From Jejuia sp049889775 (GTDB lineage: Bacteria; Bacteroidota; Bacteroidia; Flavobacteriales; Flavobacteriaceae): a DNA stretch of 64,000 bases. The stretch is taken from positions 248,001 through 312,000 of the forward strand of contig JBMHCT010000020.1 of assembly GCA_049889775.1 (NCBI GenBank), given 5' to 3'. This document shows, in pieces, positions 18,407-26,999 of the stretch. The translations under genes and the position numbers were made by a program. The notes under the pieces were generated by a model, which was not told the DNA's origin, ran no database searches, and saw only the letters and a program-made list of their open reading frames with translations. The first letter of the stretch is position 1. Every line of letters starts with the position of its first letter.

Positions 18407-19419
18407 GCTGTACTTGCTTTTGCTTCAACTTCGTTTAATTGATCTTCACCATATTCCGTTTTAACTTCTTCAGAAGGAATACCAATTTCATTTAAATATT
18501 TGGAAAAAGTGGCTTGAGAGCCATGGGTTACATATACTTTTTCTGCTTCGGTAGCTTTTACGGCACTTAGCAGTCCATCCCAATCTGCATGATCGCTTAC
18601 GGGAAAACCAGCATCTACGGAACGCCATCGCCTATTCCCTCGTATCTGCATCCAACCCGAACACACTGCTGTTGCTGCATTAGGTATGCGCTTTAACAAA
18701 CTTGAATCTAAGAGTGAAGGCGGTAGAATTACTATTTTATTTTGAATATCTTTCTTATTGAAATCTGATGTGATTAATCTCGTTGTTGGCAGTTCAATAT
18801 CAGTAGATACAATGGCTTCGTTTAATTTATGAATGGCATTATGAACGTAAATGTCGTCCACACCTTCAAGCATTTTCATGATGCGTTGTGCTTTTCCCAA
18901 GGAATATCCAAAAAATACACTTGTGCGATTATTGGATTGATTTGTAGCAATCCATTGTTCCATCTGTTGTTTTAAGATGTCGTCTGAAAGCCATTTGTAT
19001 ATTGGTAAGCCAAAGGTGCTTTCCGTAATAAATTCATGACATTTTACAGGCTCAAAGGGCACAGTAAGTCTGTCATCTGTTGTTTTATAATCACCAGTAA
19101 ACACAACTACAAAACCTTTATATTCCAATCTAATCTGCGCTGACCCAATAATATGACCTGCTGGATGAAAACTTACAGTTACCCCATTTATGGTAATAGG
19201 TTCATTATAGCCCAAACTTTCAATACTGATATTTGAATTTATGCGGTGCTGTACAATAGGTTTAGAATGATGGTGGCATAAATAATGCTTCATACCCCAT
19301 CTAGCATGGTCTGCGTGCCCATGAGAAATAACGGCATAATCTACAGGATACCAAGGATCTAAATAGAATTTTCCAGGGATACAATACAATCCCTTTTTCG
19401 TAAAACGGATTAATTTCAC
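18403..19419 (-). CDS. ligase-associated DNA exonuclease, metallo-beta-lactamase/beta-CASP fold
   Basis: A 338-residue nuclease of the SNM1/Artemis-like metallo-beta-lactamase superfamily. The Zn motif HGHADH is at 33-38, FTGDYK carries the next Asp, and VSDHADW and YVTHGSQ supply the beta-CASP motifs. It is the first gene of the cassette and leads a tightly overlapping operon with ligase, helicase and PdeM. It is expected to trim DNA or RNA ends before ligation. The 194 bases upstream separate it from hsp20 and contain a terminator. Confidence 0.93.
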   Translation of the reverse strand: MKLIRFTKKGLYCIPGKFYLDPWYPVDYAVISHGHADHARWGMKHYLCHHHSKPIVQHRINSNISIESLGYNEPITINGVTVSFHPAGHIIGSAQIRLEYKGFVVVFTGDYKTTDDRLTVPFEPVKCHEFITESTFGLPIYKWLSDDILKQQMEQWIATNQSNNRTSVFFGYSLGKAQRIMKMLEGVDDIYVHNAIHKLNEAIVSTDIELPTTRLITSDFNKKDIQNKIVILPPSLLDSSLLKRIPNAATAVCSGWMQIRGNRRWRSVDAGFPVSDHADWDGLLSAVKATEAEKVYVTHGSQATFSKYLNEIGIPSEEVKTEYGEDQLNEVEAKASTA

Positions 19420-19493
19420 AAAAACTGCAATTTTTACTAAAAATACGAATTACTTCGTGTTAAGAAGAATAGATGTTTCAAAAAAGCAGCAAT

Positions 19494-19520
19494 AAAAAAA
19501 GAGGCACAACGCCTCTTTTT
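19494..19520 (-). terminator. Rho-independent terminator after hsp20
   Basis: AAAAAGAGGC, a 5-base loop (ACAAC), then GCCTCTTTTT: a 10-bp perfect stem flanked by A and T runs, so it can work in both directions. It is placed to end hsp20 transcription on the minus strand. Confidence 0.8.
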
Positions 19521-19582
19521 AGTTTTTATGAAAAATTTATTTAGATTCCCAATTACATAGAAATGACAATTTCAATAGAAAT

Positions 19583-19600
19583 CCCAACGTAAGCGTTGGG
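19583..19600. repeat. short perfect hairpin
   Basis: CCCAACG, TAAG, CGTTGGG: a 7-bp GC-rich stem with a 4-base loop just after the hsp20 stop. It has no T run of its own; the true terminator lies further downstream. It could stabilise the mRNA 3' end. Confidence 0.5.
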
Positions 19601-19613
19601 GAATTCCTTTTGA

Positions 19614-20078
19614 TTAAGAAATCTCAATAACACGAGATGGTTTTGGCTTCGCCTCTTCACGCTTTGGTAAAGTGATACTTAGAATACCGTTTTCGTAATT
19701 TGCCTTTATTTTACTATCATCAATAGTATCAGGTAAGGTAAAGGTTCTTTTAAAAGAGGTATACCCAAATTCTCTACGTGTATAGTTTTTATTCTCATTC
19801 TTCTCTTCAGCTTTAACTTCAGCAGAAATTATCAATTCCTCATTGTCTAAATCAATATTAAAGTCTGATTTTTTCATTCCTGGAACAGCAATATCCACAA
19901 AGTACTCATCTTTAGTTTCTCTAATATTTACTTTTGGTAAGGTCATTCCTGTATTTACGAAAGTTGATGGAAATGTTTCAACACCAAAGAAATCATCAAT
20001 CCAGTTAGACCAATTTCTGTGAGATAATCCAGTTTCTTTGTGGTTTCCGTTTTTTGAAATATTCATTAATGCACTCAT
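19614..20078 (-). CDS. Hsp20/alpha-crystallin small heat-shock protein
   Basis: A 154-residue small heat-shock chaperone. The alpha-crystallin domain spans about 45-140: KVNIRETKDEYFVDIAVPG, EELIISAE, FKRTFTLPDTID and the beta-9 region YENGILSITLPK. A short C-terminal tail ends with Val-Ile-Glu-Ile-Ser, resembling the IxI/V anchor motif. It holds unfolding proteins in soluble oligomers without ATP. It is monocistronic, with a terminator downstream and a structured region upstream. No CIRCE or other heat-shock operator is visible. Confidence 0.95.
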   Translation of the reverse strand: MSALMNISKNGNHKETGLSHRNWSNWIDDFFGVETFPSTFVNTGMTLPKVNIRETKDEYFVDIAVPGMKKSDFNIDLDNEELIISAEVKAEEKNENKNYTRREFGYTSFKRTFTLPDTIDDSKIKANYENGILSITLPKREEAKPKPSRVIEIS

Positions 20079-20167
20079 AATACTATAATTTTTAAGTTAA
20101 AATTTCATTTTGATTACTAGTGAAGTTTTTGACTTCGCCTGAATAAAAGCAAATGAGATACCAAAGC

Positions 20168-20257
20168 AAAAAACCGCCTTTTTAGACAGTTCTGACGGAT
20201 AAAAGAAGACATAATGTCTGCTTATTGAGTTTATTTAATGTCAAAAAGGCAGTTTTT
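20168..20257 (-). terminator. long-loop inverted repeat with a nested palindrome after the DUF4251 gene
   Basis: Arms at 20168-20188 and 20239-20257 are complementary over about 19 bases with two imperfections; on the minus strand the distal arm ends in GGCGGTTTTTT. The 50-base interior contains a perfect palindrome, AGACAT-A-ATGTCT (20207-20219). It begins directly after the DUF4251 stop and probably ends that transcript. Confidence 0.5.
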
Positions 20258-20794
20258 CTATTCAATTGAAGATACGGTACCTTGATAACTTATAAAAAAA
20301 CGAGAAGCACTGTTAAGTGTAATACGACTTGTTAAATTTGGGAATAACGTAATTGTAACGAGAAAGGGCTCAGCATTACTCTTAGCGTTAAAGGAGATGG
20401 TCTTACTCTTATTTCTATTTTCTTTAACCGAATAATCTTTCATAGTACCATTAAATTCAATGGCACTATCCTGTCCACCATACCCTACGTGCATTTGTCG
20501 TTCACCAAAATATGGTAGATACGATATAACACTATCTTGTTTGATTTTTAAAAAATTTGAATTACCGATTAAACTTATAGCCCCGGCATTACTCCCTGGT
20601 GGCAGCAATTGCGCATCAAAAAGCTGGGAGGTGGCAAACGTAAGTTGAGGGTAGGCTGTAGTAGATTCAATTTCAAAAACCTTTGTTTCAATCAATTTAT
20701 TAAAAGCCTCCATTTCTTCAGCAGTAATTCTCGACTTAGAAGATTTACAACCAAAAAGACAACCTGTCAATAACACAACTACAAAACTTCTCAT
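20258..20794 (-). CDS. DUF4251 lipoprotein
   Basis: A 178-residue lipoprotein (signal MRSFVVVLLTGCLFGC, then KSSKSR). The DUF4251 pattern is visible in the middle: SVISYLPYFGERQMHVGYGG followed by DSAIEFNGT. This family is restricted to Bacteroidota and has no known function. It is probably anchored to the inner or outer membrane. It stands alone, followed by a terminator-like inverted repeat. Confidence 0.85.
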   Translation of the reverse strand: MRSFVVVLLTGCLFGCKSSKSRITAEEMEAFNKLIETKVFEIESTTAYPQLTFATSQLFDAQLLPPGSNAGAISLIGNSNFLKIKQDSVISYLPYFGERQMHVGYGGQDSAIEFNGTMKDYSVKENRNKSKTISFNAKSNAEPFLVTITLFPNLTSRITLNSASRFFISYQGTVSSIE

Positions 20795-20888
20795 GATTAA
20801 ACAGTTACACTTTGAAGATAGTAATTACGCAAGTAAAACTGTAATAAAGATTCGTTAAAAAAAAGTGAATTACAAAAGGCTTAAATCT

Positions 20889-21938
20889 TTATGACAATAC
20901 CTTCTTTATTGCTTCTATACAATCATCCTGAGATTTTACCTTTGTATGAAGTGCTAAACTTCTGTTACCATAAGGGCCATAAATAGCTTGGTTATTCCCA
21001 GAAAATAATCCAACAGTAGTCGTCATAGCTGCACTTGCTAAATGCATCACCCCATTATCGGCGGCTATAAAAACGGCAGTATTAGCAAGAACCCCGCCCA
21101 TTTCCCTAATGTCTTTACTGTAAAAATTGGGAGACTGAAAATTGATTTTTGAGATATTTTCAATGGGTAACATTTCAATAATGTTATAAGTTTTATCAAA
21201 CGTCTTTTGTAATTTATAGTAAAAGGCTTCCCACCATTCTTCGGAATAACATTTATCGCCAGTAGCGTTCGTATAAATACAAATTGTTGGTTTATCGTTA
21301 TTAATTAAGTTTTCAAGAATGGACTTTCCTTTGGTAATTTCTTCTGAAGTTAATTTTATATTTAGAAGAGGTACATTGCGTTGCTCATCGGGATAGCCTA
21401 ATTTTGAAAGATAAAAGCGCAAGTTATAAATGGGATATTTTGAAATATGTTGATAATCAAGGTGTCTGCTTTCAACTTCAGGATACATATCTCCAAAAAC
21501 TTTTAAAGGCGCTTTGGCTAAATTTGTAAGTAACCGTCCTGATGACGAATTTCCATCGCCATTAATAACGAGGTCATAGCGTTTGCGTGTTATTGACACC
21601 CAACACATGGCATATTTAGATAAATTACTAAATGGTTTTCTAGGCAACTTATATATTTTATCTACAGAAGAATAATTTTCAAAGACAGGAAACGCAACAC
21701 CTCCTTTGGCAAAAATATCAATGTTGCAATCTGGAAATAAGGCCTCAACTTCTTGTACTAATGGTGTGGTGAGCAATTGGTTTCCTAAGCGATGATTTGG
21801 TCTTACAATCAACACCTTTTTGATTTTTATTTTTTTTCCAACCTCTGGTGAAGGTTCTAAATGAGAACCACCAACTCTTTTGGTTAATGCCGTCATAAAT
21901 TTACGACGGTGATGATTTATCCAGTTTTTAAAAGCCAT
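20889..21938 (-). CDS. glycosyltransferase family 9, heptosyltransferase-like
   Basis: A 349-residue GT-B glycosyltransferase of family 9 (ADP-heptose:LPS heptosyltransferase type). Signatures are KKVLIVRPNHRLGNQLLTTPLV near residue 39 and the C-terminal sugar-nucleotide loop FIAADNGVMHLASAA. It likely adds a sugar to lipopolysaccharide core or another surface glycan; the donor and acceptor cannot be told from sequence. A Lys/Arg-rich N-terminus (about 1-38) may help membrane association. A TATATTTG promoter box lies 34 bases upstream. Confidence 0.9.
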   Translation of the reverse strand: MAFKNWINHHRRKFMTALTKRVGGSHLEPSPEVGKKIKIKKVLIVRPNHRLGNQLLTTPLVQEVEALFPDCNIDIFAKGGVAFPVFENYSSVDKIYKLPRKPFSNLSKYAMCWVSITRKRYDLVINGDGNSSSGRLLTNLAKAPLKVFGDMYPEVESRHLDYQHISKYPIYNLRFYLSKLGYPDEQRNVPLLNIKLTSEEITKGKSILENLINNDKPTICIYTNATGDKCYSEEWWEAFYYKLQKTFDKTYNIIEMLPIENISKINFQSPNFYSKDIREMGGVLANTAVFIAADNGVMHLASAAMTTTVGLFSGNNQAIYGPYGNRSLALHTKVKSQDDCIEAIKKVLS

Positions 21939-21972
21939 TAACTACTTTTGAAGTTTAGTGTTTTAAGGATCA

Positions 21973-21980
21973 CAAATATA
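21973..21980 (-). promoter_or_regulatory. -7 promoter box for the glycosyltransferase
   Basis: The minus strand reads TATATTTG, an exact TAnnTTTG match 34 bases before the start. It sits in the short gap after the EamA gene, suggesting the two are not simply one operon. Confidence 0.45.
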
Positions 21981-21984
21981 TTTC

Positions 21985-22839
21985 TTAATCTTTAATTCTT
22001 TTTGAATTGTTACGGTATTTTAGGTTTAATGAAAGCCCCAGAACGATTAAAGCTATTCCCAGTAGGCTCCAAAAGGAGTATTTTTCACTAAAGATGGTAA
22101 CCCCAAGTAAAAGGGTAAAAACAACTTCTAAAAATTTAAAGGGCGTAATTTGATTGGTTTGTACACCCTGAAATGCTTTCGTCATATATATTTGACCGAA
22201 ATACCCGAAGCAACCTAAACTACATAAAAGCCACCAATCCCTACCAACAGGCCATATCCAGTCTTTTATGGCTAATAATCCACCAACAATTGTGGATATA
22301 AACATAAAGTAATTGACAATAACTACAGGGTGTTCCTTTTTTCCAATTAAGCTGATAACAACATATACGAGTCCGCTAAAAAACGCAGAAACAAATGCTA
22401 AAAGTAAACCGTAGGAGTTAAGATTGTCATCTACTCCTTTTAAGACAACCACACCTGAAAATGCAATTAAAAAGAACAGCCATTGTATGTGTTTTACTTG
22501 TTCTTTTAGTAGAAAAATGGCAAATATAGTTGCGAAAATTGGTGCAAGATACCTTAAAGTAACTGCTGTTCCAATGGGTAGATATTTGGTGGACATGAAG
22601 AAGAACGTCATTGATATTACACCTACCACACCTCTTAAAACTAGTAGTTTTCTTTTGTTGCCTAAAACTGGAATTTTGTTTTTGAGTAAAAATGCAAACG
22701 TAAAAACCAAACAACTTGCTGACCTAAAAAACACAATCTGATATGCATTTACGTGTTCTAGATGTTTAACTATGGCATTCATGCAAGCAAAAGATATTGT
22801 GCTTACAAACATGAACAGAATGGCCTTTTTAAGCTCCAA
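21985..22839 (-). CDS. EamA/DMT-family membrane transporter
   Basis: A 284-residue integral membrane protein with about ten hydrophobic helices in two EamA repeats (about 1-137 and 145-275). It has the usual features of drug/metabolite exporters (FRSASCLVFTF; GTAVTLRYLAPIFATIFAIF; QTNQITPFKFLEVVFTLLLG). The substrate is unknown. It lies 29 bases after the DEAH helicase on the same strand, so cotranscription is possible, although the functions are unrelated. Confidence 0.9.
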   Translation of the reverse strand: MELKKAILFMFVSTISFACMNAIVKHLEHVNAYQIVFFRSASCLVFTFAFLLKNKIPVLGNKRKLLVLRGVVGVISMTFFFMSTKYLPIGTAVTLRYLAPIFATIFAIFLLKEQVKHIQWLFFLIAFSGVVVLKGVDDNLNSYGLLLAFVSAFFSGLVYVVISLIGKKEHPVVIVNYFMFISTIVGGLLAIKDWIWPVGRDWWLLCSLGCFGYFGQIYMTKAFQGVQTNQITPFKFLEVVFTLLLGVTIFSEKYSFWSLLGIALIVLGLSLNLKYRNNSKRIKD

Positions 22840-22868
22840 AAATGTGTTTAATAATAAGGTTTACCTAG

Positions 22869-24422
22869 TTATTCTTCAGGAGCATAACCGTGAATTTCTT
22901 CAAATACTTCGTCAAAATTAGATCGTAAATAAGAGTTTAATTTCTTCCGGTATTCTCCTCTAAGCCACTCTACAAAATTATGGGTGCTTTTACTAATGCA
23001 TTTGGTGTAGCGTTTGATTCTAAAATCAATATCATCACCCAATTTTTTAGCTAAAGCAATAGCATCATACACATCTTCGCTATTTTCAATACAAATTCTG
23101 GCATGCTGCGCTATAGAACGTTCCAAAACTACCTTGGTAGACTCTCCTGCCCTAACAGCATCAACATACGTTTTTTGAATATCGAAATGTACATCCTCCG
23201 TATTACCAAATTCTGCTCTAAGTGCATCGGGCATTTCATACCTAAAGTTGCTTTCTAATTCTTCGTCGCTTAGCAACGAATCTAAATAGTAATTAGGAGA
23301 TTTAAATATACGTTGCCAATCTAAATTGTCGCCCCAAGGACCGAATCTGTGGAAATTATTACCCAAATCAATGACTTGAAAGGTGTCCTTGTTTTCAAGC
23401 ACCCGAGAACCACGACCAATCATCTGATAGTATAACGTAAGCGACTTCGTTGCACGGTTTAGAATAATACTTTCTACTGTTGGTTCGTCAAATCCTGTGG
23501 TTAAAATACTTACCGATGTTAAAATAGCATCTGGTGTTTTCTTAAACCATTTTAAGATCATAGCACGTTCTTTTTTAGAATTGGTGTTATCCAAATGCGC
23601 TATAGGGTAACCCGCCCTTCTAAACGTATCATAAACGTGTAGCGAAGTGTTTATACCGTTATTAAAAATTAAGGTTTTTTTACCTTTTGAACGTTCTTCA
23701 TAAGCTCTTAAAAGCTTAGTTAGCATATTGTCATCAGTATACAGGTCTTCAGAAGACTTTACCGTATAATCACCATTGGCTCCAACTACTAAACTGGTTA
23801 GTCCTACATTGTAACTAAACATTTCTGCACGCGCTAAAAACCCATGTTCAATCAAAGACTCAATAGACTCACCAACGATCAATTCGTCATAATTATCAGT
23901 CATTGGCAATTCCATACTAGAACTTAAAGGCGTTGCGGTAACCCCAAGAACAAAGGATTGACTAAAGAATTTAAATAGTTTTGTAAATGAGTTGTAGTGT
24001 GCCTCATCAATAATTACCAAACCAATATCAGAAATATCAAGCTTATCGTCATTTAATCGGTTATTTAGTGTTTCCACCATCGCCACAAAACAACTGTAGT
24101 CTGCTTGATCGCTTAAATCTGCCTTACTATCAACCACCTTATTTATTACACCAAATTCAGTTAGCATATTTGAAGTTTGCTTGCACAACTCAATACGGTG
24201 TGTCATTACCAAAACTTTTTTCTTTTTGGTAGTAAGATACTGCCTCACTATTTCAGAAAAAATTACAGTCTTTCCGCCTCCTGTTGGTAATTGATATAAT
24301 AAATGATAATCCGTTGGAGACTCTTCAAACGCTGTAAAAATTTTGTTTATGGCTCCTTTTTGATAACTGTATAGGTCTTTTCCTGTTTTTCTTTCTTGAA
24401 GTTCTGTTTTTGAAATCGACAT
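22869..24422 (-). CDS. DEAD/DEAH-box superfamily 2 helicase
   Basis: A 517-residue SF2 helicase. Walker A is QLPTGGGKT (residues about 45-53), motif II is IIDEAHYN, motif III-like is LGVTATPLSS and motif VI is MIGRGSRV. It resembles the ResIII/SSL2-type helicase domain. No nuclease, methyltransferase or specificity gene is adjacent, so it is not a restriction system as seen here. The C-terminal ~150 residues are an unassigned charged domain. Its role in nucleic acid metabolism is inferred. Confidence 0.9.
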   Translation of the reverse strand: MSISKTELQERKTGKDLYSYQKGAINKIFTAFEESPTDYHLLYQLPTGGGKTVIFSEIVRQYLTTKKKKVLVMTHRIELCKQTSNMLTEFGVINKVVDSKADLSDQADYSCFVAMVETLNNRLNDDKLDISDIGLVIIDEAHYNSFTKLFKFFSQSFVLGVTATPLSSSMELPMTDNYDELIVGESIESLIEHGFLARAEMFSYNVGLTSLVVGANGDYTVKSSEDLYTDDNMLTKLLRAYEERSKGKKTLIFNNGINTSLHVYDTFRRAGYPIAHLDNTNSKKERAMILKWFKKTPDAILTSVSILTTGFDEPTVESIILNRATKSLTLYYQMIGRGSRVLENKDTFQVIDLGNNFHRFGPWGDNLDWQRIFKSPNYYLDSLLSDEELESNFRYEMPDALRAEFGNTEDVHFDIQKTYVDAVRAGESTKVVLERSIAQHARICIENSEDVYDAIALAKKLGDDIDFRIKRYTKCISKSTHNFVEWLRGEYRKKLNSYLRSNFDEVFEEIHGYAPEE

Positions 24423-24442
24423 GCCTAAAGTTTGGTAAGTTG

Positions 24443-24450
24443 CAAAAATA
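24443..24450 (-). promoter_or_regulatory. -7 promoter box for the DEAH helicase
   Basis: The minus strand reads TATTTTTG, matching TAnnTTTG, 20 bases before the start codon. Confidence 0.4.
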
Positions 24451-24586
24451 ACACCTTTGTCGAGTTATTCCCATATCTTTTGGCTAAAGTTTTCAATTGG
24501 ATATTAACCAAATAAACTTGTAAAGTCATGTTCTTATTTTAAATCGATTTTATATTTTAGCCGAAACTTCTCAACATTAAAATAGT

Positions 24587-25600
24587 ATGCAAATTAACGA
24601 TAAATCTGGTGCAACAGAATATTTAGCTTCGACCCATCGGTATGATGCGATGACTTACAAAAGGACTGGTAATAGCGGAGTTTTATTACCCGCCATTTCC
24701 TTGGGTTTATGGCATAATTTCGGGTTTGTAGATAGCATACAAAATGCGAGAGAAGTTTTAAGATGTGCGTTTGATTTAGGAATTACCCACTTTGATTTGG
24801 CTAACAATTACGGACCACCTTATGGTTCTGCAGAAGAAAATTTTGGCACCATCTTAAAAAGAGATTTTAAATCTTACAGAGATGAATTGTTTATAGCTAC
24901 AAAGGCGGGATATGATATGTGGCCCGGGCCATACGGCAATTGGGGATCTAGAAAGTATTTAATGGCTAGTTTAGATCAAAGTTTGAAGCGTATGGGATTG
25001 GATTATGTTGATGTTTTTTATCACCATAGACCCGATCCTGAGACACCTTTAGAAGAAACCATGGGAACTTTAGCAGATATTGTTAGGCAGGGAAAGGCAT
25101 TATATGTAGCTATTTCAAATTATAAACCAGCTGAAACACAAAAAGCAGCAGAATTACTAAAAGCCTCAAATACACCTTTTATACTGCATCAAGCAAGATA
25201 TTCTATGTTTGACCGTTGGGTTGAAGATGGCTTATTGGATACTTTGGAGAACAATGGTGTTGGCTGTATTACATTTTCACCTTTGGCACAGGGAATGCTT
25301 ACTGATAAATATTTAAATGGTATTCCAAAAGATTCCCGTGCTGCAAAAAATATGACGTATTTAACTTCTGAAACCGTTGAAAATAATTTGAAAAAGATTC
25401 AGGCATTAAATGAAATTGCGCAAAATCGGGGTCAAAAACTATCACAAATGGCAATAGCATGGATATTACGTCATAAACAAGTGGCATCTGTTTTAATTGG
25501 CGCAAGTTCACCAAAGCAGTTACAGGAAAATGTGAAAGCTTTAGATAATTTGAGTTTTACGCAAGAAGAATTACAAGCAATTGATGTTATTGTGGGTTAA
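24587..25600 (+). CDS. aldo/keto reductase, YghZ/GPR type
   Basis: A 337-residue NADPH-dependent aldo/keto reductase closest to YghZ (L-glyceraldehyde-3-phosphate reductase). Catalytic residues are recognisable: Asp and Tyr in FDLANNYGPPYG, Lys in IATKAGYDMWPGPYGNWGSR, and His in VFYHHRPDPETP. The C-terminal cofactor segment is VASVLIGASSPKQLQENV. The MWPGPYG insertion is typical of the GPR subgroup. It probably detoxifies aldehydes such as methylglyoxal. Its stop codon abuts the stop of the convergent gene. Confidence 0.93.
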   Translation: MQINDKSGATEYLASTHRYDAMTYKRTGNSGVLLPAISLGLWHNFGFVDSIQNAREVLRCAFDLGITHFDLANNYGPPYGSAEENFGTILKRDFKSYRDELFIATKAGYDMWPGPYGNWGSRKYLMASLDQSLKRMGLDYVDVFYHHRPDPETPLEETMGTLADIVRQGKALYVAISNYKPAETQKAAELLKASNTPFILHQARYSMFDRWVEDGLLDTLENNGVGCITFSPLAQGMLTDKYLNGIPKDSRAAKNMTYLTSETVENNLKKIQALNEIAQNRGQKLSQMAIAWILRHKQVASVLIGASSPKQLQENVKALDNLSFTQEELQAIDVIVG

Positions 25601-26275
25601 TTATTCCTTAACAATATCAACAGAAACTTTTACACCTGCTTCTAAAGCCCATACTTTTTTAGTAATAACCGAACCAAACTCATCTTGAATTTTATACGTA
25701 GCGGTGTTTGGTCCTGAAGCACCTGTGTTTATGGCTTGAAAAATGATCTCATTAACACCTTCTTTTAATGTTAATTCAAACCCACTAAAATTACCTGTGA
25801 GATAAATTCTTGGTTGAATAATATCGCCGTTTACATAAACTCTTAATAAATCCCCATCAATCGCCGAATAATCTCTGTAAAGTACAGTAACTTTGTTTGA
25901 TTTGGTTTTATAATCTCCCCAGTAAGCATCATTTTTTAACCCAGAAGTTTCACCGTATCCTTCGGGTAATAATGTTTTTTCAATCTTTTCTAGTTTTTTT
26001 GTGTAGAGTTCACCCGGATTTGCAAACTCTTCCTTTGGGAACATGCTAAATTCCTTTCTAGGAAATTCTAACTTACCAACTATATTTGGAGATTTTGCGC
26101 CACTTAACTGATCGTTTGGCGTTATTTTTTTTGGAATAACTTTTTGGCTATCAGCGGAGTCTTTTGGAGACTCTACGGCAGGAATAATGGCTCCAGACTG
26201 TTTTTTAGAGTCAATCTGTGCCGACAAGGAAAATGTCAGCATAACAATGCAACCAAAGGTTATTAAAGTTTTCAT
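25601..26275 (-). CDS. secreted protein of unknown function
   Basis: A 224-residue protein with a signal peptide (MKTLITFGCIVMLTFSLSAQ). Residues 20-75 are a low-complexity, Pro/Lys/Ser-rich linker. The C-terminal 110 residues are a beta-rich domain (VTVLYRDYSAIDGDLLRVYVNG; GVNEIIFQAINTG). The domain resembles a small carbohydrate-binding or Ig-like sandwich, but I cannot name a family. Probably periplasmic or surface-exposed. It converges exactly with the aldo/keto reductase. Confidence 0.75.
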   Translation of the reverse strand: MKTLITFGCIVMLTFSLSAQIDSKKQSGAIIPAVESPKDSADSQKVIPKKITPNDQLSGAKSPNIVGKLEFPRKEFSMFPKEEFANPGELYTKKLEKIEKTLLPEGYGETSGLKNDAYWGDYKTKSNKVTVLYRDYSAIDGDLLRVYVNGDIIQPRIYLTGNFSGFELTLKEGVNEIIFQAINTGASGPNTATYKIQDEFGSVITKKVWALEAGVKVSVDIVKE

Positions 26276-26533
26276 TTTCTAACTAACCTTATTCTAAGTT
26301 AGTAAATTACCTCAAAGATATTTGTTTATAATAAAACCTAACATCTTCAATGTATATTTTAGATGTATTTAACAATAACCATACCTAAATAGTCTCTCTT
26401 GCACACCTTACCTTTCTTTTTTGTCATGAAAATGTTAAAATATGTTAAATTACTACTTTGTAATGCATAGTACTGTAACAAATTTATTTTACTGTCGTCT
26501 ATCAAGTATAAATCAATTAAAAAACGAAAAATC

Positions 26534-26620
26534 ATGAGAACTTTAAACAGTAACCAATTATCAGAAACATTACCAGCTTCTAAATCCAATACTTGGAACA
26601 GCAAAAGACGATACAGGTAG
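26534..26620 (+). CDS. 28-residue peptide, paralogue 1 of a tandem family
   Basis: ATG to TAG, 28 residues: starts MRTLNSNQLSETL and ends NTWNSKRRYR. A second copy at 26680 has the same ends with codons that differ mainly at silent positions, which is strong evidence for translation. It is preceded by ATCAATTAAAAAACG, a leader shared with the next copy. The peptide is basic at the C-terminus and has no membrane segment. Function unknown. Confidence 0.7.
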   Translation: MRTLNSNQLSETLPASKSNTWNSKRRYR

Positions 26621-26679
26621 TATTTTAAACATCAATCAAATCATCAATCAATTTTTATCAATCAAAAAACGTAAAACAC

Positions 26680-26766
26680 ATGAGAACTTTAAATTCAAAC
26701 AGATTAACTGAAACTTTAAACAGTACAAAAACAAACACTTGGAATAGCAAGAGACGTTATAGATAA
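26680..26766 (+). CDS. 28-residue peptide, paralogue 2 of a tandem family
   Basis: ATG to TAA, 28 residues: starts MRTLNSNRLTETL and ends NTWNSKRRYR. Compared with the copy at 26534, the last ten codons encode identical residues although six of them differ in the third base. The leader ATCAATCAAAAAACG precedes the start by 8 bases. It is aligned without gaps to paralogue 1. Function unknown. Confidence 0.72.
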   Translation: MRTLNSNRLTETLNSTKTNTWNSKRRYR

Positions 26767-26805
26767 AAGCGTCTCTGCCATCAAACCATCATCAATCAAA
26801 AAAAT

Positions 26806-26937
26806 ATGAGAACCGTTATTAAAATATCCAATCGCGTAAAAGGCTTGTCAGAAGAAAGTTCATTTTATTGCAAACGATTATTAAGTTTTCCATCGGATGA
26901 AATCCATTGGAAAAGATTACATCATCAAATGCGATAA
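26806..26937 (+). CDS. 43-residue peptide, possible divergent third member
   Basis: ATG to TAA, 43 residues: starts MRTVIKISNRVKGLSEESSF and ends WKRLHHQMR. It shares the MRT start, an Asn followed by Arg, a Leu-Ser-Glu block, a rich basic C-terminus and the ATCAATCAAAAAAA leader with the two copies upstream. The similarity is weaker, so membership is tentative. It ends 62 bases before the ExbD gene. Confidence 0.5.
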   Translation: MRTVIKISNRVKGLSEESSFYCKRLLSFPSDEIHWKRLHHQMR

Positions 26938-26999
26938 TTCAAAAGATTTTATGGTATTGTTTTTGTGACATCTTCATCATTAACAATAACATAAAAATC

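Noticed and set aside
22869..24422. A restriction-modification or defence system around the DEAH helicase
   Set aside because: No methyltransferase, nuclease or other defence gene is adjacent; neighbours are a transporter and a metabolic reductase.
26625..26672. Repeated ATCAATCAA words as a CRISPR-like or satellite array
   Set aside because: The repeats are short, imperfect and lack uniform spacers; they are part of duplicated leaders of the small peptide genes.
26907..26999. N-terminal extension of ExbD in the same frame
   Set aside because: The added 31 residues precede the normal ExbD start (MKRV...NAGSMADIAF), show no ExbD similarity and overlap the third peptide gene.
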